From Quillaja saponaria (Eukaryota > Streptophyta > Magnoliopsida > Fabales > Quillajaceae): 64,000 nucleotides of DNA. The stretch is taken from contig CM055607.1 of NCBI GenBank assembly GCA_029379385.1, positions 36,577,235-36,641,234 on the forward strand. The letters run 5' to 3'. The notes beneath the pieces were generated by a model. That model was given only the letters and a program-made list of their open reading frames with translations. It did no database searches and was not told the origin of the DNA. Shown piece after piece: positions 42,985 to 56,500 of this stretch. The position numbers were made by a program, and so were the translations under genes. Each line of letters opens with the position of its first letter. Positions within the stretch are counted from its first letter, which is position 1.

Positions 42985-45900
42985 TTGATAGTTATCATCA
43001 ATTAAGTTCTCAATTTACCAGTTCAGTTGGCTTATAATATGGAGTACATCCTCAAACTTTTTGGTATTTGATTTATTTTAATAGTTCTTAGATTAAAAGT
43101 CATATATTTTATCAATTTATGTATTTTATTATTTTATAAAATAAATTATTGAACTGTTTGGTATTTTATTTGCTTTGATTGACAGTTTTAGAGTCAAATA
43201 TAAATTACTTTGCCAATTTACTAGTTTTGTTGGTTTTTAAAGTAAATCTTCACATTCTTTGGCACTTAATGTGATTTGTTAGTTTTATTATACACAGCAT
43301 CAATACTTTGACAAATTAAGCATCAAACTTTCTATCATTTATTTGTTTTGATAATCTTAAAAGTAACTAGTCAATCATTTTTTTCGATCCATAATTTTTT
43401 ATGATTTTAAAGTCAATTGTCAAATTTTTTGGCATTTTACTTAATTCAGGTTAGTTTTTAGACTGAATCAGTAGATACTTAATTAAATTTACGAGTTTGT
43501 TGTTTTTATATAGCATGTCGTCAACATCTTAATTTGACATTTTAATTTTGTTTGAGTAAATAGTCAATTGTTTAGATTTCCAGCAAACACCATCAAAGGC
43601 TTTACCAATGTAAGGGATTGATGTTTTAATGGATGAATCGCCTAAAATTTAGACGATTTATGTTTTTTGACGAATTTTAGCATAAATTGGCAGAGAACCA
43701 AACGACTTATGACAAAAGGATCTTTCTCTTCCAACATTATGAGAGACTTGGCCGATTTACTTCCTTTTAGTTATTAACAACCTCGACCCAATTTTTACAA
43801 AAGGATCTTTCTCTTGCAACAAAGTATTTGATTTGTTTTCATAGTTCTTAGATCAAATCGCCATTTATTTTGCCTATTTATGGGTTTTGTTGTTTTATAA
43901 AATAAATTGTAAAACAGTCTGACATTTTATTTGATTTGATTGATTGTTTTTAGAGTCACATACAAATTATTTTGTTGATTTACTAGTTTTGTGGGTTTTT
44001 AAAGTAAATAGTCAAACTCCTTGGCACTTAATGTGCTTTTATAGTTTATATATGTAGTGAATCATTAATATTTATTCGATTATTAATTTACAAATTAAAT
44101 CGTCAAAATTTATATTATTTATTTGCTTTGGTAACCTTTAGAGTAACTAGTCAATCACTTTTTCGATTTACAACTTTTGTTGATTTTAAAGTAATTAGTC
44201 AAACTCTTTAGTACTTTATTTGTTTTAGGTAGTTTTTAAACTGAATCGGACAATACTTAGTCAAATTACGAGTTTGTTGTTTTTACATTGCATGTCGTTA
44301 AGATCTTAATAACATTTTAATTTTGTTTTAGTAAATAGTCAATTTATTAGATTTCCAGCAAACACCATCAAAGGCTATGATGTTTTAATGGATAAATTGT
44401 CTAATATTTAGACGATTTGTGTTTTTGATGAATTTTAAAGTAAATTGGCAAACTACCAAACGACTTATGACAAAAAGATATTTCTCTTGCAACACTACGG
44501 GAGACTTGGCGATTTGCTTCATTTGAGTTGTTAACAACCACAGTCCCAATTTTGACAAAAGGATCTTTCTTTTGCAACAAAGTATTTGATTTGTTTTCAT
44601 GGTTCTTAGATTAAATCACTATTTTATTTTGCCAATTTATGGGTTTTGTTGTTTTATAAAATAAATTGTCAAACAGTCTGACATTTTATTTGTTTTCATT
44701 GATTGTTTTTAGAGTCAAATGCAAATTACTTTGTCAATTTACTAGTTTTGTTGGTTTTTAAAGTAAATAGTCAAACTCCTTGGCACTTAATGTGCTTTTA
44801 TAGTTTTTATATGTAGTGAATCACCAAAATTTATTAAATTATTATTTTACAAATTAAATTGTCAAAATTTCTATTATTTATTTGATTTGGCAACCTTTAG
44901 AGTAACTAGTCAATCACTTTTTCGATTTACAACTTTTGTTGATTTTAAAGCAAATCGTCAAACTCTTTAGTACTTTATTTGTTTCAGGTAGTTTTTAGAC
45001 TGAATCGAAAGATACTTAATCAAATTTACGAGTTTGTGTTTTTACATAGCATGTCGTCAAGATTTTAATGACATTCTAATTTTGTTTGAGTAAATAGTCA
45101 ATTTTTTTAGATTTCCAGTAAACACCATCAAAGGCTTTACCAATTTATGGGATTTGATGTTTTAATGGATAAATCGTCTAATATTTAGACGATTTCTATT
45201 TTTGACAAATTTTAGAGTAAATCGCAAAATACCAAACAACTTATGATGAAAGGATCTTTCCTCTTGTAATACTATGAGAGACTTGGCCGATTTGCTTCCT
45301 TTGAGTTATTATCAATCACGGTCCCAATTTTGACATAAGGATCTTTCGCTTGCAACAAAGTATTTGATTTGTTTTCATAGTTCTTAGATTAAATAGCTAT
45401 TTATTTTGCCAATTTATTTGTTTTGTTGTTTTATAAATAAATTGTCAAATAGTCTGACATTTTATTTATTTTCATGGATTGTTTTTAGAGTCAAATGAAA
45501 ATTACTTTGTCAATTTACTAGTTTTGTTGGTTTTTAATGTAAATAGTCAAACTTCTTGGCACTTAATGTGCTTCTATAGTTTTTGTATGTAGTGAATTCG
45601 CCAAAATTTATAAATTATTAATTTACAAATTAAATTGTCAAAATTTCTATCATTTATTTGCTTTGCTAACTTTTAGAGTAACTAGTCAATCACTTTTTCA
45701 ATTCACAACTTTTATTGATTTTAAAGTAAATCATATTTTATTTGTTTCAGGTAATTTTTAGACTGAATCGGATAATACTTAATCAAATTTATGAGTTTGT
45801 TGTTTTTACATGGCATGTCGTCAAGCTCTTAATTTGCCATTTTAATATTGTTTTGTATAAGTAATTTATTTATTTTTGTTAGATTTCCAACTAAAACTCT

Positions 45901-47285
45901 AAAAGGCTTTGCCAATTTAGGAGATCTGATGTTTTAATGCCTAATATTTGGACAATATATGTGTTTTAACTGATTTTAGCATAAATCGGCAGAAAACAAA
46001 ATGAATTATGACTAGCGGTTCTTTGTAAAGCAACACAACAATTGACTTGGCCAATTGCTTCATTTGATAGTTATTATCAATTACATTCACAATTTACTAG
46101 TTTGGTTAGCTTATAATATGAAGTAAATCCTCAAACCTTTTGGTATTTGATTTGTTTCAATAGTTCTTAGATTAAATCATCATATATTTTGTCAACTTAT
46201 GGATTTTGTTCGTTTATAAAATAAATTGTCAAACAGTATGGTATTTTATTTACTTTGATTGATTGTTATTAGATTCAAATGCAAATTACTTTGTTGATTT
46301 ACTAGTTTTGTTGGATTTTAAAGTAAATCATCAAACTCTTTGGCACTTGATGTATTTTAGTAGCTTTTATATATAGTGAATCGCCGATATTTATTCAATT
46401 GTTATTTTACAAATTAAAACGTCAAACTTTCTATCTTTTATTTAATTTGATAATCTTTAGAGTAACTAGTCAAACATTTTTTCGATTCATAACTTTTGTT
46501 GATTTTAAAGTAAATCGTGAAATTCTTTGACACTTTATTTAGTTTAAGTAGTTTTTAGACTAAATCGGTTGATACTTAGCCAAATTTATGAGTTTGTTGT
46601 TTTCACATAGCATGTTGTCAAGCTCTTAATTTGACATTTTAATTTTGTTTGAGTGAATATTTGATTTTCTTGTTAGATTTTTAGCAAAATCGTCAAAGAC
46701 ACTTAAATGATTTATGTGTTTTGATTGATTTCAGTGTTTTCAGTGTAATCGGTAGAGAACCAGATGACTTATGGCTAAAGGTTATTTCTAATACAATATT
46801 GCTAGAGACTCGGCCTATTTGCTTCTTTTAATAGGTTATCATCTACGTTCTTGATTTACCAATATAATCGACTTATAATATGAAGTAAATCAGCAAACCA
46901 AGCGTTTCATTAATTGTAATAGCTTTTAGATTAAATCATCATCTATTTTTATCAATTTCAGGTTTTGTTGTTTTATAAAATAAATTGTTAAACTGTGACA
47001 CTTTTATTTTTTTTGATTGATAAGTTTTAAAGTCAAATATAAATTACATAGTTGATTTAGTAGTTTTGTTGATTTTTAAAGTAAATCATCATTTTTTTTA
47101 ATACTTTTATATATATATTGAATCGTCAATATTTATTCAATTATTATTTTATTAATTATATTGTTAAACTTTCTGTCATTTATTTGTTTTAATATTTTTG
47201 ACATTTTACTTGTTTCAATAATTTCCGGCCAGTATTTTAGGAAATTACGAGTTTTGTTGCCAAATTAAAATAAACTTTCCAACTT
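42985..47285. repeat. Higher-order tandem array, about 770-bp units made of about 100-bp monomers
   Basis: A landmark close to TATTTGATTTGTTTTCATAG recurs at 43065, 43825, 44583, 45361 and 46144, with a diverged match near 46903. The spacings are 760, 758, 778, 783 and about 759 bp. A second landmark, AACACCATCAAAGGCT, recurs at the same period in the first three units. Inside each unit, blocks of about 87-105 bp share a pattern like TTTTGTTGATTTTAAAGTAAAT, GTCAAACTCTTTGGCACTT, TTAGAGT. This is a two-level array of five full units and a partial sixth. Units 1 and 5 carry a GGCTTATAATATG/AGCTTATAATATG segment that units 2-4 replace with AAAAGGATCTTTCTCTTGCAAC-type sequence. No coding frame is kept. 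Confidence 0.85.
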
Positions 47286-47503
47286 TTTTACCTCCCTATT
47301 ACCAAACGACAGCTTATTGTCGCTCTACTGCCAAAACGCGGAAACAGCCATCAGTGATATTTTGTGTTGCAGAACGGAAACACACCAAGGGCCATAACCA
47401 GATCTCACCACCTGATCCACTTAATTCTCCTCTCTATCTTCGAAATCGCAGTGCAGGCAGCTGGGTGGAGGATCGGGATCCAGAATTGGAGTGTTCGGAC
47501 AAG

Positions 47504-50500
47504 ATGTCTGATGATTCTGAAAACATAGTGGTAGCAACATTTATAGTTTTTCTGCTTTTCTGTTACGATTCAATTTAGTTTTACTGATTTGCCTTGTTTA
47601 CGAACCATTAGAAATCATTTTCTATTTTTCATGACGCAAAACCCACGAAATCTTATTTCCTCTATGATCTTTGTAATTTCCTTGGTTGTCTGCAGAGCCA
47701 TTCTTTTAGTGAAACAAATGATGCCCAGAGGAATGTATTTGATTTGGGAGCATTTGTTGGAGACTTAACTGTTGAAGATGATGCAAGCAGGTAGCTTACA
47801 GTAGTTCATTTTTGTTTTTCCTTCTAATCCGTCCGTGGATCACCAGTATATAAATAATCTAATTGCCAGTTCCATTAGATCTTTCCAATTATTTATAGTG
47901 CATTATGCTTGACACTTCACTTCCCAAATGAGTTTCTTCTTAGCACGGTCTCTTGTCTTCTCGGTTTATGTGAATATGCCATTAACTTGTTTTGCAGCGA
48001 TGATATATCGTTGGAAGGACTACAACAAGAACTAGAAGAATGTCAAAATGACGATGTAAGTAATTTTGTGATCATATATTTCTCTTGGAGTACTGCCAAA
48101 GATGCTGGTCAATGTGTTTATCAAATATCCTTCTTCGAAATTTTGCATAATTAACAAGTGTTGTGTTTACTTTCATTGAAGTTGTTATTCCATGAACTGA
48201 AAATTGGTCTTGTATCTTTTTCCCCTTATGCTTCCCGTTAGAAACATAATATTTGGAAATATCATGGTTCATACCATCATATGTTTTCAACATGCATGTT
48301 CTTAATTAATCATATTAATGTAGACATTGATCTCAATGAGTTTGTTAAAGTGGTTCCTAGAAAGATATGATGCCTGGCATCGAGAGTATTTCAATGAGTT
48401 CAGAGAGGCACTAATCATTGAGGTTTTCTTATACTCCCCTTCACACTGTGCCATTTTTTGTGATATTCCAATCTAGAGCTTTCACTTTCCAACTACCATT
48501 TTGGTGGTTATAATCCCCCATCTTGGAGATGTGACCTTCAGATCTTCTTCTTAAAACAATATCCCATAGTGCATCTTGTTAGAATTGCACAGGCCAACAC
48601 TTCATGTGACCCTTGGAAGTTAAAAATGTAATGCTAAGGTGGGGTGTTGTGTTAACTTAGTTGATGTTTTTTGAGTCATAGTTAACTGTTAATAACCTAG
48701 TTTTTTATTTTTTTATGCTGGTTATTCAATTATATTTTGGTACGAGACCACAATTAACATGTCAGAAAGTTTATACTTATTATCCATGCATTTTAACATC
48801 TACATATTTTGTCTTGTTTGTCATATTAACCTATTTTCTCTTGTTTATTTCATAATGCAGGTAGTTGCAAACATATTGTCTAAAGGTACAAAACTAAGGG
48901 AGCACACAAAGGGGGTTGAGAATAACTTGCGGAAAGTTGAATTGGATTCCATTCAGGTATATGGTATCCTATGGAGTGTGGATGTACATACAAGCTTGTA
49001 AATGATTTAAGCAAGAATATGACTTGGGACTTGTTCAACTCAAGTTAACTCAGTTAAGTCTTAAATCCCAAATTAGTTAGGGTCATCTATGTAAAATCCT
49101 TTTTCGTCATTCGCATCAATCCAATGCATTGTTTTCAATGTTGTCTAGAGCAATTATATCCTTTTCAATGACGGCGCCCCATGTAATCCTCGGTTTCCCT
49201 TTACCCTTTCTAATACCTTCCACATGCACTAAGTCACCTTTCCTAACTATTGCATCCATTGGCCTATATTAGATATGTCCAAACCATCATAAGCGATTCT
49301 CGCTCATTTTCTTTTCAATGGGTGCTACAACCTTCCTACATATCTACTCATTTCGTATTCTATCTTTGTTTATATGCTAGTCATCTATCTCAACATTTGC
49401 ATTTCAGGCAGTCTCATCTTATGCAGGTGTTTTGTTTGTTAACTACCTAACTTTCAGAACCATACAATATAGCTGATTTCACTATTATTTTATAAAATTT
49501 CCCTTTAACTTATTTGGGATTTTAGGATAATATAAAACTCAGGCATTTTGCCACTTCATCCATCATGCCTTAATTTTATGGCTTATTTCATGCTCAATTG
49601 TGCCATTTCTTATACAAAAGAACCTAGATACTTAAACACGTCGTTTGTTGAGATTGCATGACCATCCAAAATTATTTCGGTCAAGCCTCCTCTAGTGTGG
49701 CTAAAATCGCACACCAGTATAGTTTGTTTTAGTCTGATTCAACATAAGACTTTTAGTTTCTAACGTATTCCTCCATAATTCTAGCTTAGAATTTAGACAC
49801 TTTCTAGTCTCGTCAACATGATGTCATCAGCAAATAACATGCACCATAAAATCCTATCCTGAATGGCATAGGTAAGTTTGTCCTTGACTAAAGCAAATAA
49901 GTAGGGGTTGAAGGATGATACTTGGTGAAGATCTGATTGGGAACTCTCCAGTCATACCATATGTCCGTATTTTAGTCATTACTCTCTTATACATATCCTT
50001 AATTTTTCTCGAAGTTGTTATTACTTTTGGAATTTAAGGATCGTGTTTGGTAAGTCTCTAAACAAACATAGGATACTTCTTTCAGTCAGTGCTAGACTCC
50101 TTTGGTTATTATGTCTTTTTTTTATATGTACAAGCACTAAATTATTTTTGTTCATTTATTTACTTCCAATGTGCTAATAACATAGCTCTTTAAATCCCCC
50201 AACATGACAGGATTATATAACAGAAAGTGATAATCTAGTCTCTCTTCATGATCAAATTCGTGATTGCGATAGCATCTTGTCACAAATGGAAACTTTGCTT
50301 AGCGGGTTTCAGGTATTTTGCACTTTTAGCAGCTTGAAGTTAGTTAATTGTACTTAAGCATAAAGAGACTTCCCTTTTAGTTTATGTTTCTATGTGAAGT
50401 TGCCACAATTTGTTTGAAATACTTGGTAGTTGGTGTTAGTCTAATATCTGGGGAAATGCTTTATTTTGCCAATAGTGTTACATATTTCTAGTGAGGAATT

Positions 50501-53500
50501 ATATCTGTGGTGTCCCCGCTTTGTTTTTAAATGTAAAAATTTGCTTGGTAGAAACTTCAATTTTTTACGCTGCGCATGGTTTAAAATGTTTAATATGAGT
50601 GATCTTTTGAAGGTGTTGCCAAATTTCTGACAGCATCTTTGCCATTTACCATTTTTTTCAATTTATGTACTTGTGTTCCTTTAGGCACTTTGTTGGTTAG
50701 CTTGTACCGAAGTTACATTTCTTGGATAGGACCATCACTTTGATTCATTTTTTTATGGAGTTCCTTGTTCAAATTGAATATTTATTGTACCTATATCATT
50801 CATGAATATCAATTCTTTTTCCTAGGCTGAGATTGGTTCTATAAGTTCAGACATAAAGATTCTTCAGGAGAAGTCTATGGATATGGGTCTGAAGTTGAAG
50901 AATCGCAAGGTATTGTTGTTTTGAATTGAAAATATGCATATAAAAAAAGCAAAAGAAATCCATGTTCGTCCTTTATCCATTTAATTTTTATCTGGCCTAC
51001 AAGATTGTATTGAGGTGCTGTTTATGTTTTGCTATTTTGGGATTGCAACAAGAATTTTTAAGTGGATGAGTTTACAGTTGTTTCCAGAAGAATGAACAAG
51101 GCTGAACTAAGCCTTAATCAAATGTTTTTTTAAAGCCCTTAATAAATGTTAAACCGTAGAATCACTGTTTTGAATCTTGTTGAAAATAATTATTTGCTTC
51201 TTTCTCCTATCTTCTCTATTCTATGCACTGGTATACATTATGTGCCTAATCGGTTTCTTTGAACAGGTGGCTGAATCAAAATTAGCTAAATTTGTGGAAG
51301 ACATAATAGTCCCTCCAAGAATGGTAGACATAATTGTTGATGGAGAGGTATTTATTTTTCTTATGTTACCTACTCCTCTAAGATAATGATGTCAATGGTG
51401 TTGTGAATGAATGTATACAAAGAGGAATATGAGAAAGACATTGAAGCTCGTGGCTTCTAGGAAGTGTGCATATTTGCATTCTGCTTTTTGCTATGGCTTG
51501 GTCCTTCAAGACCTGTTGCTACAATCTTTCCTCTTTTGTTACTATCATTCTACTCTGGTGGGATGAGATTATAGAAGACTTGGTGATCTCTTCTAGGTTT
51601 TGCTCATTTTTACTGGTGTTACCTGATGAAACTAGTATTTTGATTTGATACGAAACTTTAGAACAATGGAGACATGTTTTGTTTGGAATGATCGCTGGTG
51701 GAAATATTATTTTCCTTCTTCTGCATCTTCTTGTTTAAAATACACAATCTGTGCATATGTGGACTTTGTGGTGGAGAATTTAAAATCTCATGCCTACATA
51801 GAGATCTGGACATTTCTTTTTCATTTCTTAGTTCATAAATTTGAACTACTTATGTAGATGTTGTAGTTTTGCACCTTGCGGCTTCTATATAGCTGCTTGT
51901 TGCTTTCACATGATTGTGACTGGTTCAGCCTGGATTAATTTTGGTTTGAGGAATGTATGAAGGTATATGTTAGAAATTGGTTATGCCACTCATGAGTCAT
52001 GATCTTATTGTACTTAGCGTGACCTGTTTGGTGGTTAGGCTTGTGAGTTTAAAGTTATTGTTTTCCATCTTAGATATTGTTGTTGCTCTACTTGTTTGTA
52101 TTTTACCCAGGTCAACGAGGAATATATGAGAACTCTTGAGATTCTAAGTAAGAAGCTAAAGTTTGTAGATGTAGATCCAATGGTTAAAGCTTCAAAGGCA
52201 CTAAAAGATGTTCAACCTGAGCTTGAAAAACTCCGGCAGAAGGCGGTTTCAAAGGTTATGCACTGAACTTTTCCTGTTGCATTCACTGATTTTGATTAAT
52301 GAAAATTTCTGCACCTGTTACAGTATTGATGGAACTGTATTTGATCCTTACTATGTGTTGCACAATCTGAGAATTGAATGACCATGGACATTGATTGAGT
52401 TCATGACATGTTTACAACTGTTATCTTTCTGCAGGCATTTGACTTCACTGTTCAAAAACTTTATGCATTGAGAAAACCCAAAACGAATATCCAGATACTT
52501 CAGCAAAGTGTTCTTTTAAAGTACAAGTGAGTCCTATTCAAATAACTTCTCATTGGTTCTTGTAGCACAGTGGTAGTTTATGCCAATGGCTTCTGAGAAT
52601 ATGCATGGATAACTTATTAGTATGGTTGCAATTATGTATACATTACTTTGACTTTGTCTGTCCATAAAAAACGTATTGAATAACTTATTCCCATGATTGC
52701 AATCGTGTGTACATTACTTTGATTTTGTCCATAAAAAGCATATTTTGTATACCTTCAAAGAGTGCTTGTCCATGTATTATGGATTCACCGTTGTTACTGT
52801 CTACCAAATCTGAGTCCTTAAAAAACTAACAAAATGGAAGCATGTTAGGTACATTATTTCCTTCCTCAAGGAACATGGCAAGGAGGTATATAGTGAGGTT
52901 CGTGGAGCATACATCGATACAATGAACAAGGTGATTTTCTATATTTAGTATTCTATATCTTGAACTACGGTTTTCTTGAACTGAAATTCTGATCTATTTG
53001 TTAATATTGTTGTGAGGAATGAGGAGTAGAGAGGGTCCATTACACTTGATATTAGTAGCACCTTCATTCATTGCTGGAGAGTACCTAATCAGAAACTGGA
53101 TAACATTGACATGAATGTTGCAGGTCTAAATAGGTCTAAATAAGTCTAATGACAAAGGCATTTTAGTAAGATGCTTCTTTTTTTGTTTGTTTATAATAAC
53201 CTGAGCTGCTTTGAAACAGCTTGCACCCTGTTGATACAAATCTTCTATGGCTTGTATATGATAGATATTAGGTCGTTCGTCTTCAGTCTGAAATGTAGAG
53301 ATAAAATTACTCGTATATTTGCAGTGTGATCCACGTCAAGTCTCAAATTTACAAAGAGAAAAAACTGCTCTGATTCTCTTCCTGGTTATTCTCTTGCAAA
53401 CCCTTGAAAGTTCCAGATGTCAGATTGCATTAAAAGATGTGGAATTTGTGGTCATTTCTTATGTAGCTAATGCTGTCTAGCAATTGGTCTGTAGTACCAT

Positions 53501-56500
53501 CTCCCAAAATTAACAATTTATTCAGCTTTGCCTGTCTATTGTAGTTGAATAACTTTTGAGAAGTACTAAAGGGAAGCTGTATGTCTTGCAGGTTCTGAGC
53601 GCACATTTTCGTGCTTATATACAGGCATTGGAAAAATTACAGTTGGATATAGCAACTTCAAGTGATTTAATTGGTGTGGAGACAAGAGGCACTGGTCTTT
53701 TTTCAAGACCAAGGGAACCACTGAAGAACCGTTCTGCAGTTTTTGCCCTAGGGGAGAGGATTAATATATTAAAGGTACGAGCTTCATAAAGTAAACATTC
53801 ATATGGATCTTCATTGCTAGTACTTAGTTTAGTTAATTGGGTTGTAAAAAGCTTCTATCTCCTAGTGTTATTTGAATGAGCTTTCAACAAGGAGTGAAGC
53901 ACTGCCAAAATGACCTTGTCAAACTTAAGTCTAGAATTTGAGAAAGAGAAAGAAATATGTTGTGGCAGGGGCTCTCTGGACCTGTTAATGGTTTCCTATA
54001 AGTGATTATGGTTTCTTATATTCGTAAATCATAAATAATTCGGATGGGTACAAAATCTACAGAATAATAAAAGACTTAAATACATTTTCTCTCGTAATGC
54101 ATGTGAAAAAAATGAACTTGTTGGACTGCTCTCAGGAAATCGATGAGCCTGCATTGATCCCACATATAGCTGAAGCCAGCTCCACCAAGTATCCGTATGA
54201 GGTCCTCTTCAGGAGCTTGCAGAAGCTGCTTATGGACACTGCTACTTCAGAGTACCCTAGAGTTTGCTCTGCCCCTTAATATTGTTACGTCTATCTAATG
54301 GAGCATATGATTCTTAGTGATCTGCATGTTGACAATATTATTTTTCATCTGCAGGTATCATTTTTCTGATGATTTCTTTGGGGAAGAATCTATCTTTTAT
54401 GAAATTTTTTCAGGTATGACAAAGGAGTTTACTTTTTAGGTAGCAATTGTGTAGTCTTCGAATTAATTTCAAATGACTTAACATATGCTCTTTGATCTAA
54501 TCAGGTCCCTTTGCTGTAATTGATGAACACTTCAGTTCAATACTTCCAAATTGTTATGATGCTATTGGCCTAATGCTTATGATTCGCATAATACACCAGC
54601 ATCAGGTAAATCCTTTGATTCTCAGTATGCTCTTCCCTTGGAAGCTTGATCCCCCTTCTCTACTAAATAGGGCCTGGGGGGAGATGACATTGATATTAAT
54701 TGTGCAGTTTTATATGCTATTAGGATTTATCACTGTGGGTACTGACCCACACCAATATGGATGAAATCTGGACGGGTTACTCAGCTGTTGACCGAAGTTG
54801 ATTTCTCTGTCATGCAATGTCATTATATGCCACTTGGATCGTTTACTGAATGCAAAGCTAGTCAAGTGTTAGCTTCTGCATAACTATTCTTCATCTGTGA
54901 TGTTTGGAAAAGTCAGAATAGAAATTTTAGTTAGTCAAGTTCCAAAAGGGAGAACTTTGATAAAATGAGCCTAGCTGTGCACCGACCGATTCTTGTAACA
55001 AGAATTGAGAATAAAACAAACTTGATATCTCCATCTTCTTTCCCTCTCATGAATATCCCTCTCAATTTCCATGACAAAATATATATCACAACCAAAATTT
55101 TAAGTTAGCTGAATACTAATGGATATTAAATCTAGAAGAAAACATAGATTGCCATCTGGTAGACTAGTGAATACAATTTATTGTAGTGGAAAAAATATTG
55201 ATATTACTCCATTTAGTGATTTCATTCACATTGTATATGTGATCATCATGCATTCTATCAACTTTGGTTAAGGTTTAAGATCTACATATATTGCTTCTTC
55301 TATGGTTGAATAGATTGTTCAAGTCAGTGTTAGTCATCTCTTACGTCAGAACAAGTGTGAGGAAACATTTCTATTCACCAGAATGATACCATCAAAAACA
55401 AATTTGGTGTTTTTTTTCATTTCTGTGATAGGTATGCATCATATCATTATAAATTTTAATTTTACTTTTACTGTAATATCATAAGTGATATGAGTTTCAT
55501 ATTCATGATGTCTATTCCTTGGTCTGACCAGGAACATATTGTTCTGAATAAATTACATGATATACTCCTATACATGACTTGGGATTCTCGTCAAGCATAT
55601 TTCAGCTAATACTAAAAATTGCAATCTGTTAGTAGAGAGTCTACCATGAAGCACAATTACATCCTCAACATGTGTCAGATGGTTGATTTTACTAGAAGTT
55701 AATTTGTCCCTGACATTACTTGTTCTTTTCAGCTCATCATGTCTCGGAGGCGAATCCCATGCTTGGATTCTTACTTAGACAAGGTCAGATTTTTTTGATC
55801 TGGTGTTTATGTGTGTTGTCTGTGTCATAATCTCAGATGAATATGGTACACTATCTGTTGAAGACACATGATTAGTTGGGCAGCCAGTAACCAATACTGC
55901 TTATGTGAATTTGGTATCTTATCTTGTTAAAAGAGGAAAAAAAAAAATTAAATAAATAAAATCAAAGGGCAAAAAGAAACAAGCGACTGAAATTTCTACA
56001 CTAACCAAAGGCTTTTGGCTCAACGGTCTCATACCACCTAGGTAAGCAAAAGCTGCAGTGCCAAGGACAGAAAAAGAAAAAAATGACTGGAGCTGCTAGA
56101 TTGCAGTAAATCTAGATCATAACACCACCTTGGATTTGTCTTTTGGCAAGATAAAATAATTGTTGTAGCCTTCTCATTGCCTCTTGTTTCTTGTATACTG
56201 TACATAACTTTCCTTTCTTTCATTATATAGTAAGAAGGTTCATTTATTCTTTATTACACTGCAGAGGTTGTTTATTTCTTTATTAAATATTTTCCAATCT
56301 ATTATTACATGTCCCCCTTAGTTTTATCATAGCCTCTTCTATTTTTATGGATTCCACTCAACTCTCTTATATTGCTATTTCAATTTCATTTATCTGAGCC
56401 CTCCTCATGATTGAAAGTTCCCGGATATTAACATTCTTAATGTTGATGCAATGATATGTCAAAACAGTGAGCAAGATGTTGCCAATTCCAAAGCATGATT

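Noticed and set aside
42985..47285. CRISPR-like array or a decayed repetitive protein gene
   Set aside because: Units are hundreds of bases, no spacer pattern exists, and no frame is preserved between units; this is a nuclear plant tandem repeat.
56000..56040. SINE-like box A (TTGGCTCAACGGT) in VPS52 intron 15
   Set aside because: No box B or terminal tract follows at the expected distance.
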